Under the pieces are notes generated by a model that made no database searches, had not been told where the DNA came from, and saw only the letters and a list, made by a program, of their open reading frames with translations. A program made the translations under genes and the position numbers. DNA of 64,000 bases from NCBI RefSeq assembly GCF_029351045.1, contig NZ_JARKIN010000001.1, positions 2,132,001 through 2,196,000 on the forward strand, read 5' to 3'. The stretch is from Streptomyces sp. WMMB303. GTDB lineage: Bacteria; Actinomycetota; Actinomycetes; Streptomycetales; Streptomycetaceae. Position 1 is the stretch's first letter. The number at the start of each line of letters is the position of its first letter. Positions 54,276 through 62,945 of this stretch are shown here, piece by piece.

Positions 54276-55463
54276 TCAGTCGCGGTAGAGCGGCTCGGGC
54301 GGTGCGGGCTTCTTCCCTTCCGTACCCATCATGTCGTCGGCCAGCCAGCGGTCGTAGGAAGACTTCCATTTGTGCTCGCGGTAGTCCTCCAGCACCTTGT
54401 TGACCCTGCGGACCAGATCCTCGTCCTCGAGGTTCATCGCGACGCCGTACGGCTCCAGCGTCTCGGGCTGCCCCACGAGTTCGACCGAGGGGTCCTGCGC
54501 GGCCTGCCCCGCGCCCAGGGCGCTGTCGGTGACCGTCGCGTCCGCCTCGCCGAGCTGCATGCGCACCAGGCAGTCGAGCTGGTTCGGCACGACGACCGGG
54601 CGCGCGCCCAGTGCCGCGTAGGCGGGGGTCTTCATCATCTTCTCCGCCGTGGAACCCGATGCGTAGCACACGTGTTTGCCGCGCATGCTGCTGTCGAAGC
54701 CCTTGACGCGTGCGTGCTTCTTGGGCACGACCAGTTGCTGGCCCGCCTGGAAGTACGCGGTGGAGAAGGCGACCTGCGCGCGCCGGAGGCAGTTGATGGT
54801 CATCGTCCGCACGACCATGTCCACATCACCACTCTGGATGGCAGGGACACGCTGGTCGGTGGGGATGGTGCGGTAGACGATCCGGTCGGCTCCGTCCTTC
54901 CCCAGCAGATCCCGGGCGATCGCCTTGACCAGGTCGATGTCGAAGCCCTCGATGGTGCCGGTGGCCGGGTCCCGGTAGCCCCACAGGTAGCTGTTCTGGT
55001 CGACACCGACAACCAGTTTGCCCTTCTTCTTGATCCGCTCGACCGCCTTCCCCGAGGCGCCGGACGGCTTGAGGCTCTCCGCCGGATTGCTGCCGTCCGC
55101 GCACTTCTCCGGCCGCGGCTCGGCCCCGGGCTCGGTGGCGGAGGCGGGCCGTGCCACCGCGGCACCCGGGCCGGAGCGCGCCGCCGCACGGTCCGCCGAG
55201 GTGCCGCCCGGGGCTCCGGCGCCCCCGACCGCGGAGACCAGTACCGCCCCGGCGACCGCCAGGCCGCCCACGGCGACGGCCGACGGCCTGCGGAAGGCGC
55301 CGCCCGGCCGCCCCCGTGCGGGCACCCGCCCGCTCCGGCGGCCCGACTCGCGCCTGTCGTCGGGGCCCCGGCCCACCGCACCGCCGGGACCCCGCACCCC
55401 CGGCGCGTCCGGCGCGTCCGGCGCGTCCGGCGTGTCCGCTCCCGTTGCTCCCGTCGCCGACAT
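54276..55463 (-). CDS. glnH: GlnH-like glutamate/aspartate-binding protein, N-terminally anchored
   Basis: 395 residues. The C-terminal half (about 140-385) is a family 3 solute-binding protein: GKLVVGVDQNSYLWGYRD, IEGFDIDLVKAIA, PAIQSGDVDMVVRTMTIN, CYASGSTA, EADATVTDSALG. The first 60 residues are a Pro/Asp/Gly-rich tail with DAP repeats, then one hydrophobic helix (about 65-88) without a lipobox Cys, so it is anchored by an uncleaved helix with the binding domain outside, unlike lipoprotein GlnH of mycobacteria. No permease or ATPase is adjacent, consistent with sensing rather than uptake. ATG at 55463 has GAGGAGG upstream. Confidence 0.87.
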   Translation of the reverse strand: MSATGATGADTPDAPDAPDAPGVRGPGGAVGRGPDDRRESGRRSGRVPARGRPGGAFRRPSAVAVGGLAVAGAVLVSAVGGAGAPGGTSADRAAARSGPGAAVARPASATEPGAEPRPEKCADGSNPAESLKPSGASGKAVERIKKKGKLVVGVDQNSYLWGYRDPATGTIEGFDIDLVKAIARDLLGKDGADRIVYRTIPTDQRVPAIQSGDVDMVVRTMTINCLRRAQVAFSTAYFQAGQQLVVPKKHARVKGFDSSMRGKHVCYASGSTAEKMMKTPAYAALGARPVVVPNQLDCLVRMQLGEADATVTDSALGAGQAAQDPSVELVGQPETLEPYGVAMNLEDEDLVRRVNKVLEDYREHKWKSSYDRWLADDMMGTEGKKPAPPEPLYRD

Positions 55464-55477
55464 GGCGTCCCCCCTCC

Positions 55478-56923
55478 TCACCTGTACTCCGCGAGTCGCC
55501 GCCCGATGCCCAGCACCGTGCCCACTGCTGCGAGCACGGCCAGCAGCAGCGCTCCCACCAGCAGTCCGCCGAACCGGCCGCGGCCCGCGGCGGCGGCCTC
55601 CTCGAACTGGCGCTGCTCATGCGCCGCGGCCCGGCCCAGACTCGCGTCCGCCGCGTCGAAGCTCTCCCGCGTGCTGTCCTCGGCACCGATCACCCGCGCG
55701 ACCGCGTCCTCGTAGTTGCCGCCGTCGTCCTCGGCCCGCGCCTGCCGGTGCCGCTCCTGCCAGGTCCGTACGGCCCGCTGCGCGTCCCGCACCGCGTCAC
55801 CTCCGCTGCGGTCGTCCGCGACCCGGCGGGCCTCGCCCAGCAGCCCGCCCCCGGTGCGCCGTTCACCGCCGGTGCCCGCGACCGCGGCCATCTGCTTGCG
55901 GTAGCTCTTCTCGTACGCCGCGCCGCCACCGCGCGCGACCAGTGTCATGTTCTCGTCTCCACGGGCCTGCAGGGTGCCTATCCACGCCTCGTTGAGGGCC
56001 TGAAGGGAGCGCGCGCCCTTGGTGTCGGACTCGTTCAGCCCCGAGCGCGCCAGCGTGTGCCCCGCCCCGAGCCACACCAGCAGCGCGAGCACGGCGGCGG
56101 TCGCGCCGAGCAGGCCGCGGTCGAAGACCCGGTTGGTGCGGCGGTAGTTGCGGCGCTGCGCCCAGCCCAGTGCGGCGAGTGCCAGCACGCCGGTGCCGAG
56201 CCCGAGCAGCGGCCAGCTCTCGGCGTCCGTGTAGTCGCCGCCCAACTGCTCGGTCTCGGCCGTGTACAGCTTGCGGGCGGCGGGCAGCAACTCGCCGCGC
56301 ATCTTCTCGTTGGCGTACCGCAGGTAGGCGCCGCCCAGCGGCAGGCCCTGCCGGTTGTCGGCGCGCGCGGACTCCACCAAGCCCGTGTAGACCGGCAGTC
56401 CGCGGTTGAGTACGGCGATCTGCCGCTCCGCGGTCGGTGACCCACCGGAGGCGGCCGCCGCCTCGGCGAGCAGTTCGGACGCCTCGCGGATGTCCTTCTC
56501 GTAGCGGCGGCGCTCCGAGCGGGGCTCGTCACCGCCCGCCAGGAAGCCGCTGGAGGCCGAGGTGTCGGCATCGGCCAGCGAGCGGTAGATGTGTGCGGCG
56601 TCCGCGCTCAGCGGCTGGCTGTGGTCGACGACGGCGTCCGCCGCCGCCACCCGGTCGGAGACCTGCCACGCCGACACGGCCCCGAACAGCAGCACGAGCG
56701 CAACCAGGGCCGCGCCGATCGCCCGCAGCCTGCCCGGCTCGGTGGTCGCGGCCGTGCGCAGCCGCCGCACCCCCTCGGACCAGGCCGTACGGCGCGCAGC
56801 CGGTGGCCCGGCGGGCTGCGGCCCGCCGCCTGCGGCGGCCCCCATCGCTCCCGCGCCGGGCCCCTCCGGCGGCGCCCCGGACAGCGGCGGCGGGGCCGGT
56901 GGCACGGTCGGCTGCTGATTCAC
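55478..56923 (-). CDS. glnX: GlnX-like four-helix membrane signal relay (first gene of the operon)
   Basis: 481 residues from GTG 56923, with GGGAGGG 8 nt upstream. After a Pro/Gly-rich cytoplasmic tail come helices at about 68-88, 236-256, 270-288 and 452-474. The two large loops (89-235 and 289-451) are helical, rich in Ala, Arg and Glu, and predicted outside the cell, like chemoreceptor sensor bundles. Size, topology and position next to glnH and pknG match mycobacterial GlnX (Rv0412c), which passes GlnH-bound aspartate/glutamate status to PknG. Sequence similarity was judged from layout only, so the symbol is provisional. Confidence 0.8.
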   Translation of the reverse strand: MNQQPTVPPAPPPLSGAPPEGPGAGAMGAAAGGGPQPAGPPAARRTAWSEGVRRLRTAATTEPGRLRAIGAALVALVLLFGAVSAWQVSDRVAAADAVVDHSQPLSADAAHIYRSLADADTSASSGFLAGGDEPRSERRRYEKDIREASELLAEAAAASGGSPTAERQIAVLNRGLPVYTGLVESARADNRQGLPLGGAYLRYANEKMRGELLPAARKLYTAETEQLGGDYTDAESWPLLGLGTGVLALAALGWAQRRNYRRTNRVFDRGLLGATAAVLALLVWLGAGHTLARSGLNESDTKGARSLQALNEAWIGTLQARGDENMTLVARGGGAAYEKSYRKQMAAVAGTGGERRTGGGLLGEARRVADDRSGGDAVRDAQRAVRTWQERHRQARAEDDGGNYEDAVARVIGAEDSTRESFDAADASLGRAAAHEQRQFEEAAAAGRGRFGGLLVGALLLAVLAAVGTVLGIGRRLAEYR

Positions 56924-57059
56924 GGCTGGAGCCCTCCCCCTCGGTCGCCGGCAGACACCCTGCCGCGTGCGTTCCCTCCGCTCCGTTCCGCGCAGCCCCC
57001 GGCTCCCCTGCCGGGGACCGCGAGCGTCGGGACGCTCCGGCCGTGGTGCCCAGGCCAGC

Positions 57060-57088
57060 AGTATGGCCGCCGCGGGCAGCAATGACAG
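57060..57088 (-). promoter_or_regulatory. Candidate promoter of the glnX-FHA operon
   Basis: On the minus strand CTGTCA (57083-57088) and CATACT (57060-57065) are spaced 17 bp and resemble a vegetative -35/-10 pair, about 137 bp before the glnX start. Confidence 0.35.
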
Positions 57089-57314
57089 GGACTTGGCCGG
57101 GATCTTGTTCGGATCGCGACCGAATGCCCGACCGGGCACGTCTCCCCGGCACTTCCCGGGGGCGCGTTCCCCTGCGTGGCACCACCGCAGGCCGAGCGCT
57201 GCCCCCGCGCCCGCTCCTGCCCTCCCTCACGCACCCCGCGGGCCGCCCGGTTCCCGGTTTCGCGGTTTCCCGGGCCAGGAGCGTACGAGGCGTGCGGTCC
57301 GGCCCCGCCCGGAC

Positions 57315-57368
57315 GTCGCCGCAGCGCGAGCCGGCCGACGGGTCGCCGCAGCGCGAGCCGGCCGATGG
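57315..57368. repeat. 27-bp direct tandem repeat upstream of the ABC exporter
   Basis: Two copies (57315-57341 and 57342-57368) of a unit beginning GTCGCCGCAGCGCGAGCCGG, differing at one base. Confidence 0.9.
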
Positions 57369-57422
57369 CCAGGTGAGACAGAACAGATGACCGCGCGAGA
57401 CCGGAATACCGGATTCAGCCGT

Positions 57423-57428
57423 TAGCCT
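57423..57428 (+). promoter_or_regulatory. Candidate -10 box for the leaderless ABC exporter mRNA
   Basis: TAGCCT (TANNNT) ends 6 nt before the ATG at 57435; no ribosome-binding site is present. Confidence 0.45.
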
Positions 57429-57434
57429 CCGCGC

Positions 57435-58160
57435 ATGTCCAACGCGATCACAGCCGATGGGCTGCGCAAACGGTACGGGGAGACGCGGGCCGTCGACGGC
57501 GTCTCCCTCGAAGTGACGCGCGGCGAGTTCTACGGCATCCTCGGGCCGAACGGAGCCGGCAAGACGACCACCATGGAACTCCTGGAGGGGCTCCGCGAAC
57601 CCGACGAGGGAACCGCACACCTGCTGGGATCGCCCTCCTGGCCCCGCGACCCGGCACTGCTGCGCCGGATAGGCGTGCAGCTCCAGGCATCCGCGTTCTT
57701 CGAACGGCTGACCGCCCGGGAGCAGATACGCACCTTCGCCGCGCTCTACGGCGTCGAGGAGTCGCACGCCGACCGGATGCTGGAGTCCGTGGGACTCACA
57801 GAGAAGGCGGACACCCGGGAGGACAAGCTCTCCGGCGGCCAGGCGCAGCGGCTGTCCATCGCCTGCGCCCTGGTGCACGATCCGGAACTGGTCTTCCTGG
57901 ACGAGCCCACCACCGGCCTGGACCCGCAGGCCCGGCGCAACCTGTGGGACCTGCTGCGCACCCTCAACTCCTCCGGCCGCACGGTGGTGCTCACCACGCA
58001 CTACATGGACGAGGCCGAGACGCTGTGCGACCGGGTCGCCGTCATGGACCACGGGAAGGTGCTGCGGGTGGGACCTCCGCGCGCGCTCGTGCAGGAGCTG
58101 GAAGTCGACACCCTGGAGGACGTCTTCCTCCAGTTGACGGGGCGGGAGTACCGGGAGTGA
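57435..58160 (+). CDS. ABC exporter ATP-binding protein (DrrA type)
   Basis: 241 residues. Walker A GPNGAGKT (37-44), signature LSGGQAQRL, Walker B LVFLDEPT, then the D-loop TTGLDPQARR and H-loop TTHYMDEAE. This is the ABC-2 export class (DrrA, CcmA). It powers the membrane protein encoded next, whose GTG overlaps its TGA (GTGA), so the subunits are coupled. The start has no Shine-Dalgarno; a -10 box 6 nt upstream suggests a leaderless message. Substrate unknown: drug, lipid or antibiotic export are all usual for the family. Confidence 0.94.
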   Translation: MSNAITADGLRKRYGETRAVDGVSLEVTRGEFYGILGPNGAGKTTTMELLEGLREPDEGTAHLLGSPSWPRDPALLRRIGVQLQASAFFERLTAREQIRTFAALYGVEESHADRMLESVGLTEKADTREDKLSGGQAQRLSIACALVHDPELVFLDEPTTGLDPQARRNLWDLLRTLNSSGRTVVLTTHYMDEAETLCDRVAVMDHGKVLRVGPPRALVQELEVDTLEDVFLQLTGREYRE

Positions 58161-59233
58161 GAGCGTTCCTCAATCTGTCGCTGGCGATGACACGCGGGCT
58201 GGCCCGCGACCGCGCGGCGGTCTTCTTCACACTGATCTTCCCGCTGATGTTCCTGATGCTCTTCGGCGCGCTCTTCAAGGACCAGGGGGTCGGCAAGTCC
58301 GACATCGTGCAGGTCGGCAGCGTCAAGGTGCTCGACGGCCTGCCCGACAAGGAGCGCGCCGGGCTGCGGGACGTCCTGGAGATCGAGAAGACGGACGGTT
58401 CGGCCGCGGCCCGCCGCGAGGCCCTGGAGAAGGTCCGCAAGGGCGACGCCGACGCCGCCGTCTTCCAGCGGGACGGCAAGGTGGAGCTGCGCTACTCGGC
58501 GGCCGACCAGGTGCGCTCGGGCACCGTACGGGGCGTGCTCAACAGCATCGTCCAGCAGGCCAACCAGCGTGCGACCGGGCAGCCGCCCGCCTTCGCGCTG
58601 CAGACCGGCACCGTGGAGGACGAGACCACCAAACCGATCCAGTACCTCACGCCGGGGCTGCTGGGCTGGGCGGTGGCGATGGGCGGTGTCTTCGGCTCCG
58701 CCTTCAACCTGGTGAGCTGGCGCCGGAAGCGCATCCTGCGCCGTCTGTGGCTCGCCCCGATCAGTGCGCGCAGCGTGGTCGGCGCCCGGATCGGCGTGAA
58801 CCTGATGACCGCCTTCGCGCAGACCGCGATCTTCCTGGCGGTCGCCTCGTTGCCCTACTACGGGCTGAAACTCACCGGCGACTGGTGGCTGTGCCTGCCA
58901 CTGGTGGTCTGCGGCACGCTGGCGTTCATGTCCATCGGACTGCTGGTCGGCTCGTTCGCCAAGACCGAGGAGGCGGCCAACGGGATGGCGCAGCTGATCA
59001 TCCTCCCCATGGCGTTCCTCTCCGGCGCCTTCTTCCCACTGGACAACGCACCGGGATGGATCCGCGCGGTCAGCGAGTTCCTGCCGCTCAAGCACCTGGC
59101 CTCGGCCATGCAGGACGTCCTCACCCGTGGGGAGAGCTGGGGCACCGCGCTGCCCGTCATGGGCGGACTGCTGCTGTTCGCCGCGGTGCTGACGGCGATC
59201 GCCGCCCGGGTCTTCCGCTGGGACGCCGCCTGA
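58157..59233 (+). CDS. ABC-2 type exporter permease (DrrB-like)
   Basis: 358 residues from the GTG at 58157. One N-terminal helix (about 18-40), a large external loop (about 45-170), then five more helices with the ABC-2 signature region MGGVFGSAFNLVSWRRKRILRRLW and LIILPMAFLSGAFFPLDNAPGW. Forms the channel with the ATPase encoded just upstream. No regulator gene is adjacent. Confidence 0.92.
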   Translation: MRAFLNLSLAMTRGLARDRAAVFFTLIFPLMFLMLFGALFKDQGVGKSDIVQVGSVKVLDGLPDKERAGLRDVLEIEKTDGSAAARREALEKVRKGDADAAVFQRDGKVELRYSAADQVRSGTVRGVLNSIVQQANQRATGQPPAFALQTGTVEDETTKPIQYLTPGLLGWAVAMGGVFGSAFNLVSWRRKRILRRLWLAPISARSVVGARIGVNLMTAFAQTAIFLAVASLPYYGLKLTGDWWLCLPLVVCGTLAFMSIGLLVGSFAKTEEAANGMAQLIILPMAFLSGAFFPLDNAPGWIRAVSEFLPLKHLASAMQDVLTRGESWGTALPVMGGLLLFAAVLTAIAARVFRWDAA

Positions 59234-59322
59234 CCCAAAGCGGTACCCGGCTCCGGGCCCGGCGGCACCGGGACGCAACCGTGCGCGGGGCCCGGACGGA
59301 GGCGTCGGGGAGGGCCGGTCCT

Positions 59323-59336
59323 AGGTCCGCGGACCT
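59323..59336. promoter_or_regulatory. 14-bp perfect palindrome before the globin gene
   Basis: AGGTCCGCGGACCT, 31 bp upstream of the globin start; a possible dimeric-repressor site. Confidence 0.4.
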
Positions 59337-59367
59337 CCTCCGGGTCGTCTGCGACCATGGACGGGTG

Positions 59368-59769
59368 ATGGAGATTCCGCGCGGCAGTCTGGAAACGCAG
59401 ACCTTCTACGAACAGGTCGGCGGCGAGGAGACGTTTCGACGGCTGGTGCACCGCTTCTACCAGGGGGTCGCCGAGGACCCCCTGCTGCGGCCCATGTATC
59501 CGGAGGAGGACCTGGGGCCGGCCGAGGAGCGGCTGGCGCTCTTCCTGATGCAGTACTGGGGCGGCCCCCGCACCTACAGCGACGCGCGGGGCCACCCGCG
59601 GCTGCGGATGCGGCACGCGCCCTTCACGGTGAACCGGGCCGCGCACGACGCCTGGCTACGGCACATGCGGGACGCGGTCGACAGCCTGGAGCTGCCCGCC
59701 CCGCTGGCGACCAAGCTCTGGGACTACCTGGTCTACGCCGCCGGCTCGCTGATCAACACCGCCGACTGA
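59368..59769 (+). CDS. glbO: Group II truncated haemoglobin (GlbO type)
   Basis: 133 residues. Group II hallmarks: Tyr31 (B10) in RFYQGV, Tyr44 (CD1) in MYPEED, proximal His83 (F8) in MRHAPF and Trp96 (G8) in DAWLRHM. Such globins bind O2 and NO in the cytosol and protect respiration. ATG 59368 is preceded in frame by GTG 59365; no strong ribosome-binding site. The palindrome at 59323-59336 is the likely control site. It stands 134 bp after the ABC operon and ends at a strong hairpin. Confidence 0.93.
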   Translation: MEIPRGSLETQTFYEQVGGEETFRRLVHRFYQGVAEDPLLRPMYPEEDLGPAEERLALFLMQYWGGPRTYSDARGHPRLRMRHAPFTVNRAAHDAWLRHMRDAVDSLELPAPLATKLWDYLVYAAGSLINTAD

Positions 59770-59828
59770 CCGGCAGCGGCACGACGGCCGGGGCAGCACC
59801 CTCGGCGCGTTCCCGGCGGGCGCTGCTA

Positions 59829-59861
59829 CGTAGGGCCCACCCGGTGCGGGTGGGCCCTACG
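59829..59861. terminator. Bidirectional terminator between globin and the 59962 gene
   Basis: A 15-bp perfect stem (59829-59843 with 59847-59861), loop GTG. Confidence 0.85.
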
Positions 59862-59961
59862 CGCATGTTCCGAACCTTCCGAGCGCTCCGTACTTCCCGG
59901 CGGGCTTCCCCGGCGGCCGGAGCCGACGGTCACCCGGTGCCGGAAATACCGGATATACCGC

Positions 59962-60636
59962 TCACACCGGGGTGACGCTCAGCCCGCCGCCCGCTCCCGG
60001 ACGCTCCCGACTGCGCACGGCCACCGACCCGTAGACGGTCCGCAGCCGCAGCCAGGCCCCCGACTCCAGCAGCGCCGCCGGATCCGTCCCGCGCAGGAAG
60101 CCGAGCGCGTGCGCCGCGTGCGCGGCGCGCAGCGGCAATTGCGTACGCCCCAGCGGCCGGGACCAGATCTCTTCGGCGAGCGCGTCCAGGGCCTGCCTGC
60201 CCCGGCGCTCGGGCGGCAGCTTCTCGGCCCGCTCCCGGAACTCACCGACCGCTGCGGCCGCCACCGACCCCACCGCGTCCACCGGCACCCGGGCGAACTC
60301 TTGCCAACCGCCGCGCGGCGGCAGCACACCCGCCCAGGACGGACCGGTCACGGCCTTCGGCACAGCGACGGCCTCCCGGTCCTCCTCGACGAGTTCCAGC
60401 AGCTCACCGGCGGCAACGGTCACATCGAGCTCCACCGGCTCCAGCAGCCGCCCGGTACGCACGGCCAGCACCTCGAAGCGGGCGGGCCTGGCGAACACCC
60501 CGGCCACCCCGCCGCCCGCCTGGATGCGCACCGCGGCGTTCTTCTCCCAGCGCACCAGCCGCTCCAGGAAGGCGGCGAGCCCCGCCGCCTCCCCGGGGTC
60601 GGCGAAGACCAGCCGGTCAGCCGCTGTGACTGTCAT
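59962..60636 (-). CDS. Conserved hypothetical protein downstream of the thioesterase
   Basis: 224 residues, no membrane helix or signal. The mix of short strands (RFEVLAVRTGRLLEPVELDVTVAAGELLELV) and a helical second half (EFRERAEKLPPERRGRQALDAL, LPLRAAHAAHALGFLRG) gives no recognised motif. Its ATG overlaps the thioesterase stop by 20 bp, so it is in the same operon as the thioesterase and ettA. I recall a similar arrangement in other Streptomyces but not a function. Confidence 0.75.
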   Translation of the reverse strand: MTVTAADRLVFADPGEAAGLAAFLERLVRWEKNAAVRIQAGGGVAGVFARPARFEVLAVRTGRLLEPVELDVTVAAGELLELVEEDREAVAVPKAVTGPSWAGVLPPRGGWQEFARVPVDAVGSVAAAAVGEFRERAEKLPPERRGRQALDALAEEIWSRPLGRTQLPLRAAHAAHALGFLRGTDPAALLESGAWLRLRTVYGSVAVRSRERPGAGGGLSVTPV

Positions 60637-61042
60637 CGATGTACCCCTCCAGGAAGGAGCGCTCGGCGGCCGACAGCCGCCGCGGATAGCCCTCCTTCAG
60701 GTTGTACGGCACCACGACCGTCCGCGCCCGGACGAACGGGCCGCCCGCGGACACGGGGTCCGTGATCTCGTAGCCGAACGTCACCGACGCCGCGGTCAGC
60801 TTCACCACCCACGTCTCCACCGTGACCGGATCCGCCTGGTGGACCAGCTGCCGCAGATAGTCGATCTCGTGCCGCGCCACGACGGTGCCGCCCGTGAACG
60901 CCTCCGGGTCCGTCTCCCGCGCCGCCCGGGTCAGGAAATCGATCCGGGCCTCCTCCAGATAGCGGAGGTAGACGACGTTGTTGACGTGCCCGAAGGCGTC
61001 CATGTCCGACCAGCGCAGCGGACACCGGTAGCTGTGCCGCAC
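60617..61042 (-). CDS. Hotdog-fold acyl-CoA thioesterase (4-hydroxybenzoyl-CoA type)
   Basis: 141 residues from GTG 61042, with GGAG upstream. The family signature is clear: RWSDMDAFGHVNNVVYLRYLEEAR with the catalytic Asp (SDMD) and HVNN loop. Cleaves acyl-CoA esters; the physiological acyl group is unknown. It starts 4 bp after the ettA stop and overlaps the next gene, so the three are one operon. Confidence 0.92.
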   Translation of the reverse strand: MRHSYRCPLRWSDMDAFGHVNNVVYLRYLEEARIDFLTRAARETDPEAFTGGTVVARHEIDYLRQLVHQADPVTVETWVVKLTAASVTFGYEITDPVSAGGPFVRARTVVVPYNLKEGYPRRLSAAERSFLEGYIDDSHSG

Positions 61043-61046
61043 GCGC

Positions 61047-62711
61047 TCAGCTCCGGGTGAGCTTCTTGTAGGTCGCGCGGTGCGGACGCGCCGCGTCCGG
61101 CCCCAGCCGCTCGATCTTGTTCTTCTCGTAGGACTCGAAGTTGCCCTCGAACCAGAACCACTTGCTCTCGCCCTCGTAGGCGAGGATGTGGGTGGCCACC
61201 CGGTCCAGGAACCAGCGGTCGTGGGAGACGACCACGGCACAGCCCGGGAAGTCCAGCAGCGCGTTCTCCAACGAGGAGAGCGTCTCCACATCCAGGTCGT
61301 TGGTCGGCTCGTCCAGCAGCAGCAGGTTGCCGCCCTGCTTGAGGGTGAGCGCCAGGTTCAGCCGGTTACGCTCACCGCCGGAGAGCACACCCGCGGGCTT
61401 CTGCTGGTCCGGGCCCTTGAACCCGAACGCGCTCACATAGGCGCGCGACGGCATCTCGACCTGGCCGACGTTGATGTAGTCCAACTCGTCGGAGACGACC
61501 GCCCACAGCGTCTTCTTCGCGTCGATGTTCGCGCGGCTCTGGTCGACGTAGGAGATCTTGACCGTGTCCCCGACCTTGATCGACCCGGAGTCGGCCCCCT
61601 CCAGCCCCTGGATCATCTTGAACAGCGTGGTCTTGCCCGCACCGTTCGGGCCGATCACGCCCACGATCCCGTTCCGCGGCAGCGTGAAGGACAGGTCGTC
61701 GATGAGCACCTTGTCACCGAACGCCTTGCTGAGGTTCTCCACCTCGACGACCACGTTGCCCAGCCGCGGCCCCGGCGGGATCTGGATCTCCTCGAAGTCC
61801 AGCTTCCGGGTCTTCTCCGCCTCGGCGGCCATCTCCTCGTACCGGGTCAGCCGCGCCCGCGACTTGGCCTGCCGCCCCTTGGCGTTGGAGCGGACCCACT
61901 CCAGCTCCTCCTTGAGGCGCTTCTGCCGCTTGGCGTCCTTCTGGCCCTCCACCTTGAGGCGGGACTGCTTCTTCTCCAGGTACGTGGAGTAGTTGCCCTC
62001 GTAGCCGATGGCACGGCCGCGGTCCAGCTCCATGATCCAGCCGGCCACGTTGTCCAGGAAGTAGCGGTCGTGGGTGATGGCCACGACGGTGCCCGGGTAC
62101 TTGGCCAGGTGCTGCTCCAGCCACTGCACCGACTCGGCGTCCAGGTGGTTGGTCGGCTCGTCCAGCAGCAGCAGGTCGGGCTGCTCCAGCAGCAGCTTGC
62201 AGAGCGCGACGCGGCGCTTCTCACCACCGGAGAGGTTGGTGACCGGCCAGTCGCCGGGCGGGCAGCCCAGCGCGTCCATGGCCTGCTCGAGCTGCGCGTC
62301 CAGATCCCAGGCGTTCGCGTGGTCGAGCTTCTCCTGGAGCTTGCCCATCTCCTCCATCAGCTCGTCGGTGTACTCGGTCGCCATCTGCTCGGCGATCTGG
62401 TTGAACCGGTCGAGCTGCTGCTTGGTCTCCGCGACACCGTCCTGGACGTTCTCCAGCACCGTCTTGGACTCGTCCAGCGGCGGCTCCTGCAGCAGGATGC
62501 CCACGGTGTAGCCCGGCGACAGCATCGCGTCACCGTTGGAGGGCTGCTCCAGACCCGCCATGATCTTGAGCACGGTGGACTTGCCCGCGCCGTTGGGGCC
62601 CACGACACCGATCTTCGCGCCGGGCAGGAAGCTCAAGGTGACGTCGTCGAGGATCACCTTGTCGCCGTGCGCCTTGCGCGCCTTGCGCATGGTGTAGATG
62701 TACTCAGCCAA
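61047..62711 (-). CDS. ettA: Energy-dependent translational throttle protein EttA (ABC-F)
   Basis: 554 residues, two ABC domains: first Walker A GPNGAGKS (38-45) with LSGGEKRRVALCKLL, second GPNGAGKT with LSGGERNRLNLAL; between them the charged P-site-tRNA interaction motif and linker (KEELEWVRSNAKGRQAKSRAR), which is EttA-specific. It binds the ribosomal E site and gates initiation by ATP/ADP ratio. No membrane domain. The start codon is TTG (62711), read from TTG-GCT-GAG-TAC; the ribosome-binding site is poor. Confidence 0.95.
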   Translation of the reverse strand: MAEYIYTMRKARKAHGDKVILDDVTLSFLPGAKIGVVGPNGAGKSTVLKIMAGLEQPSNGDAMLSPGYTVGILLQEPPLDESKTVLENVQDGVAETKQQLDRFNQIAEQMATEYTDELMEEMGKLQEKLDHANAWDLDAQLEQAMDALGCPPGDWPVTNLSGGEKRRVALCKLLLEQPDLLLLDEPTNHLDAESVQWLEQHLAKYPGTVVAITHDRYFLDNVAGWIMELDRGRAIGYEGNYSTYLEKKQSRLKVEGQKDAKRQKRLKEELEWVRSNAKGRQAKSRARLTRYEEMAAEAEKTRKLDFEEIQIPPGPRLGNVVVEVENLSKAFGDKVLIDDLSFTLPRNGIVGVIGPNGAGKTTLFKMIQGLEGADSGSIKVGDTVKISYVDQSRANIDAKKTLWAVVSDELDYINVGQVEMPSRAYVSAFGFKGPDQQKPAGVLSGGERNRLNLALTLKQGGNLLLLDEPTNDLDVETLSSLENALLDFPGCAVVVSHDRWFLDRVATHILAYEGESKWFWFEGNFESYEKNKIERLGPDAARPHRATYKKLTRS

Positions 62712-62945
62712 GAGGAACCGTCCGGCAATCTGTAGGTAGTCGTACGCGGCCAGGCCGCGCGGGTCGTCATGCGGCAGCGGGCCGCGGGTTGAGTGCGGCC
62801 GCTCCAGCTAAGGCATACGCCCTCCATCTTGCCGCACCCGGGCCCCGGGCCGGAAACCGCACCTGCGCCCGGCACCGCGGAGCACACCGGTTCCGGCCGG
62901 ACGCAGCCGCCCCGGACACGGGGCGCGGGAGCTGGACGGCGCCGG

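Larger units (their letters stand above)
56924..57434. other. 511-bp divergent control region between glnX and the ABC exporter
   Basis: No gene seen. It holds the candidate glnX promoter (57060-57088), the 27-bp tandem repeat (57315-57368), and the -10 box of the ABC gene (57423-57428). Confidence 0.5.
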
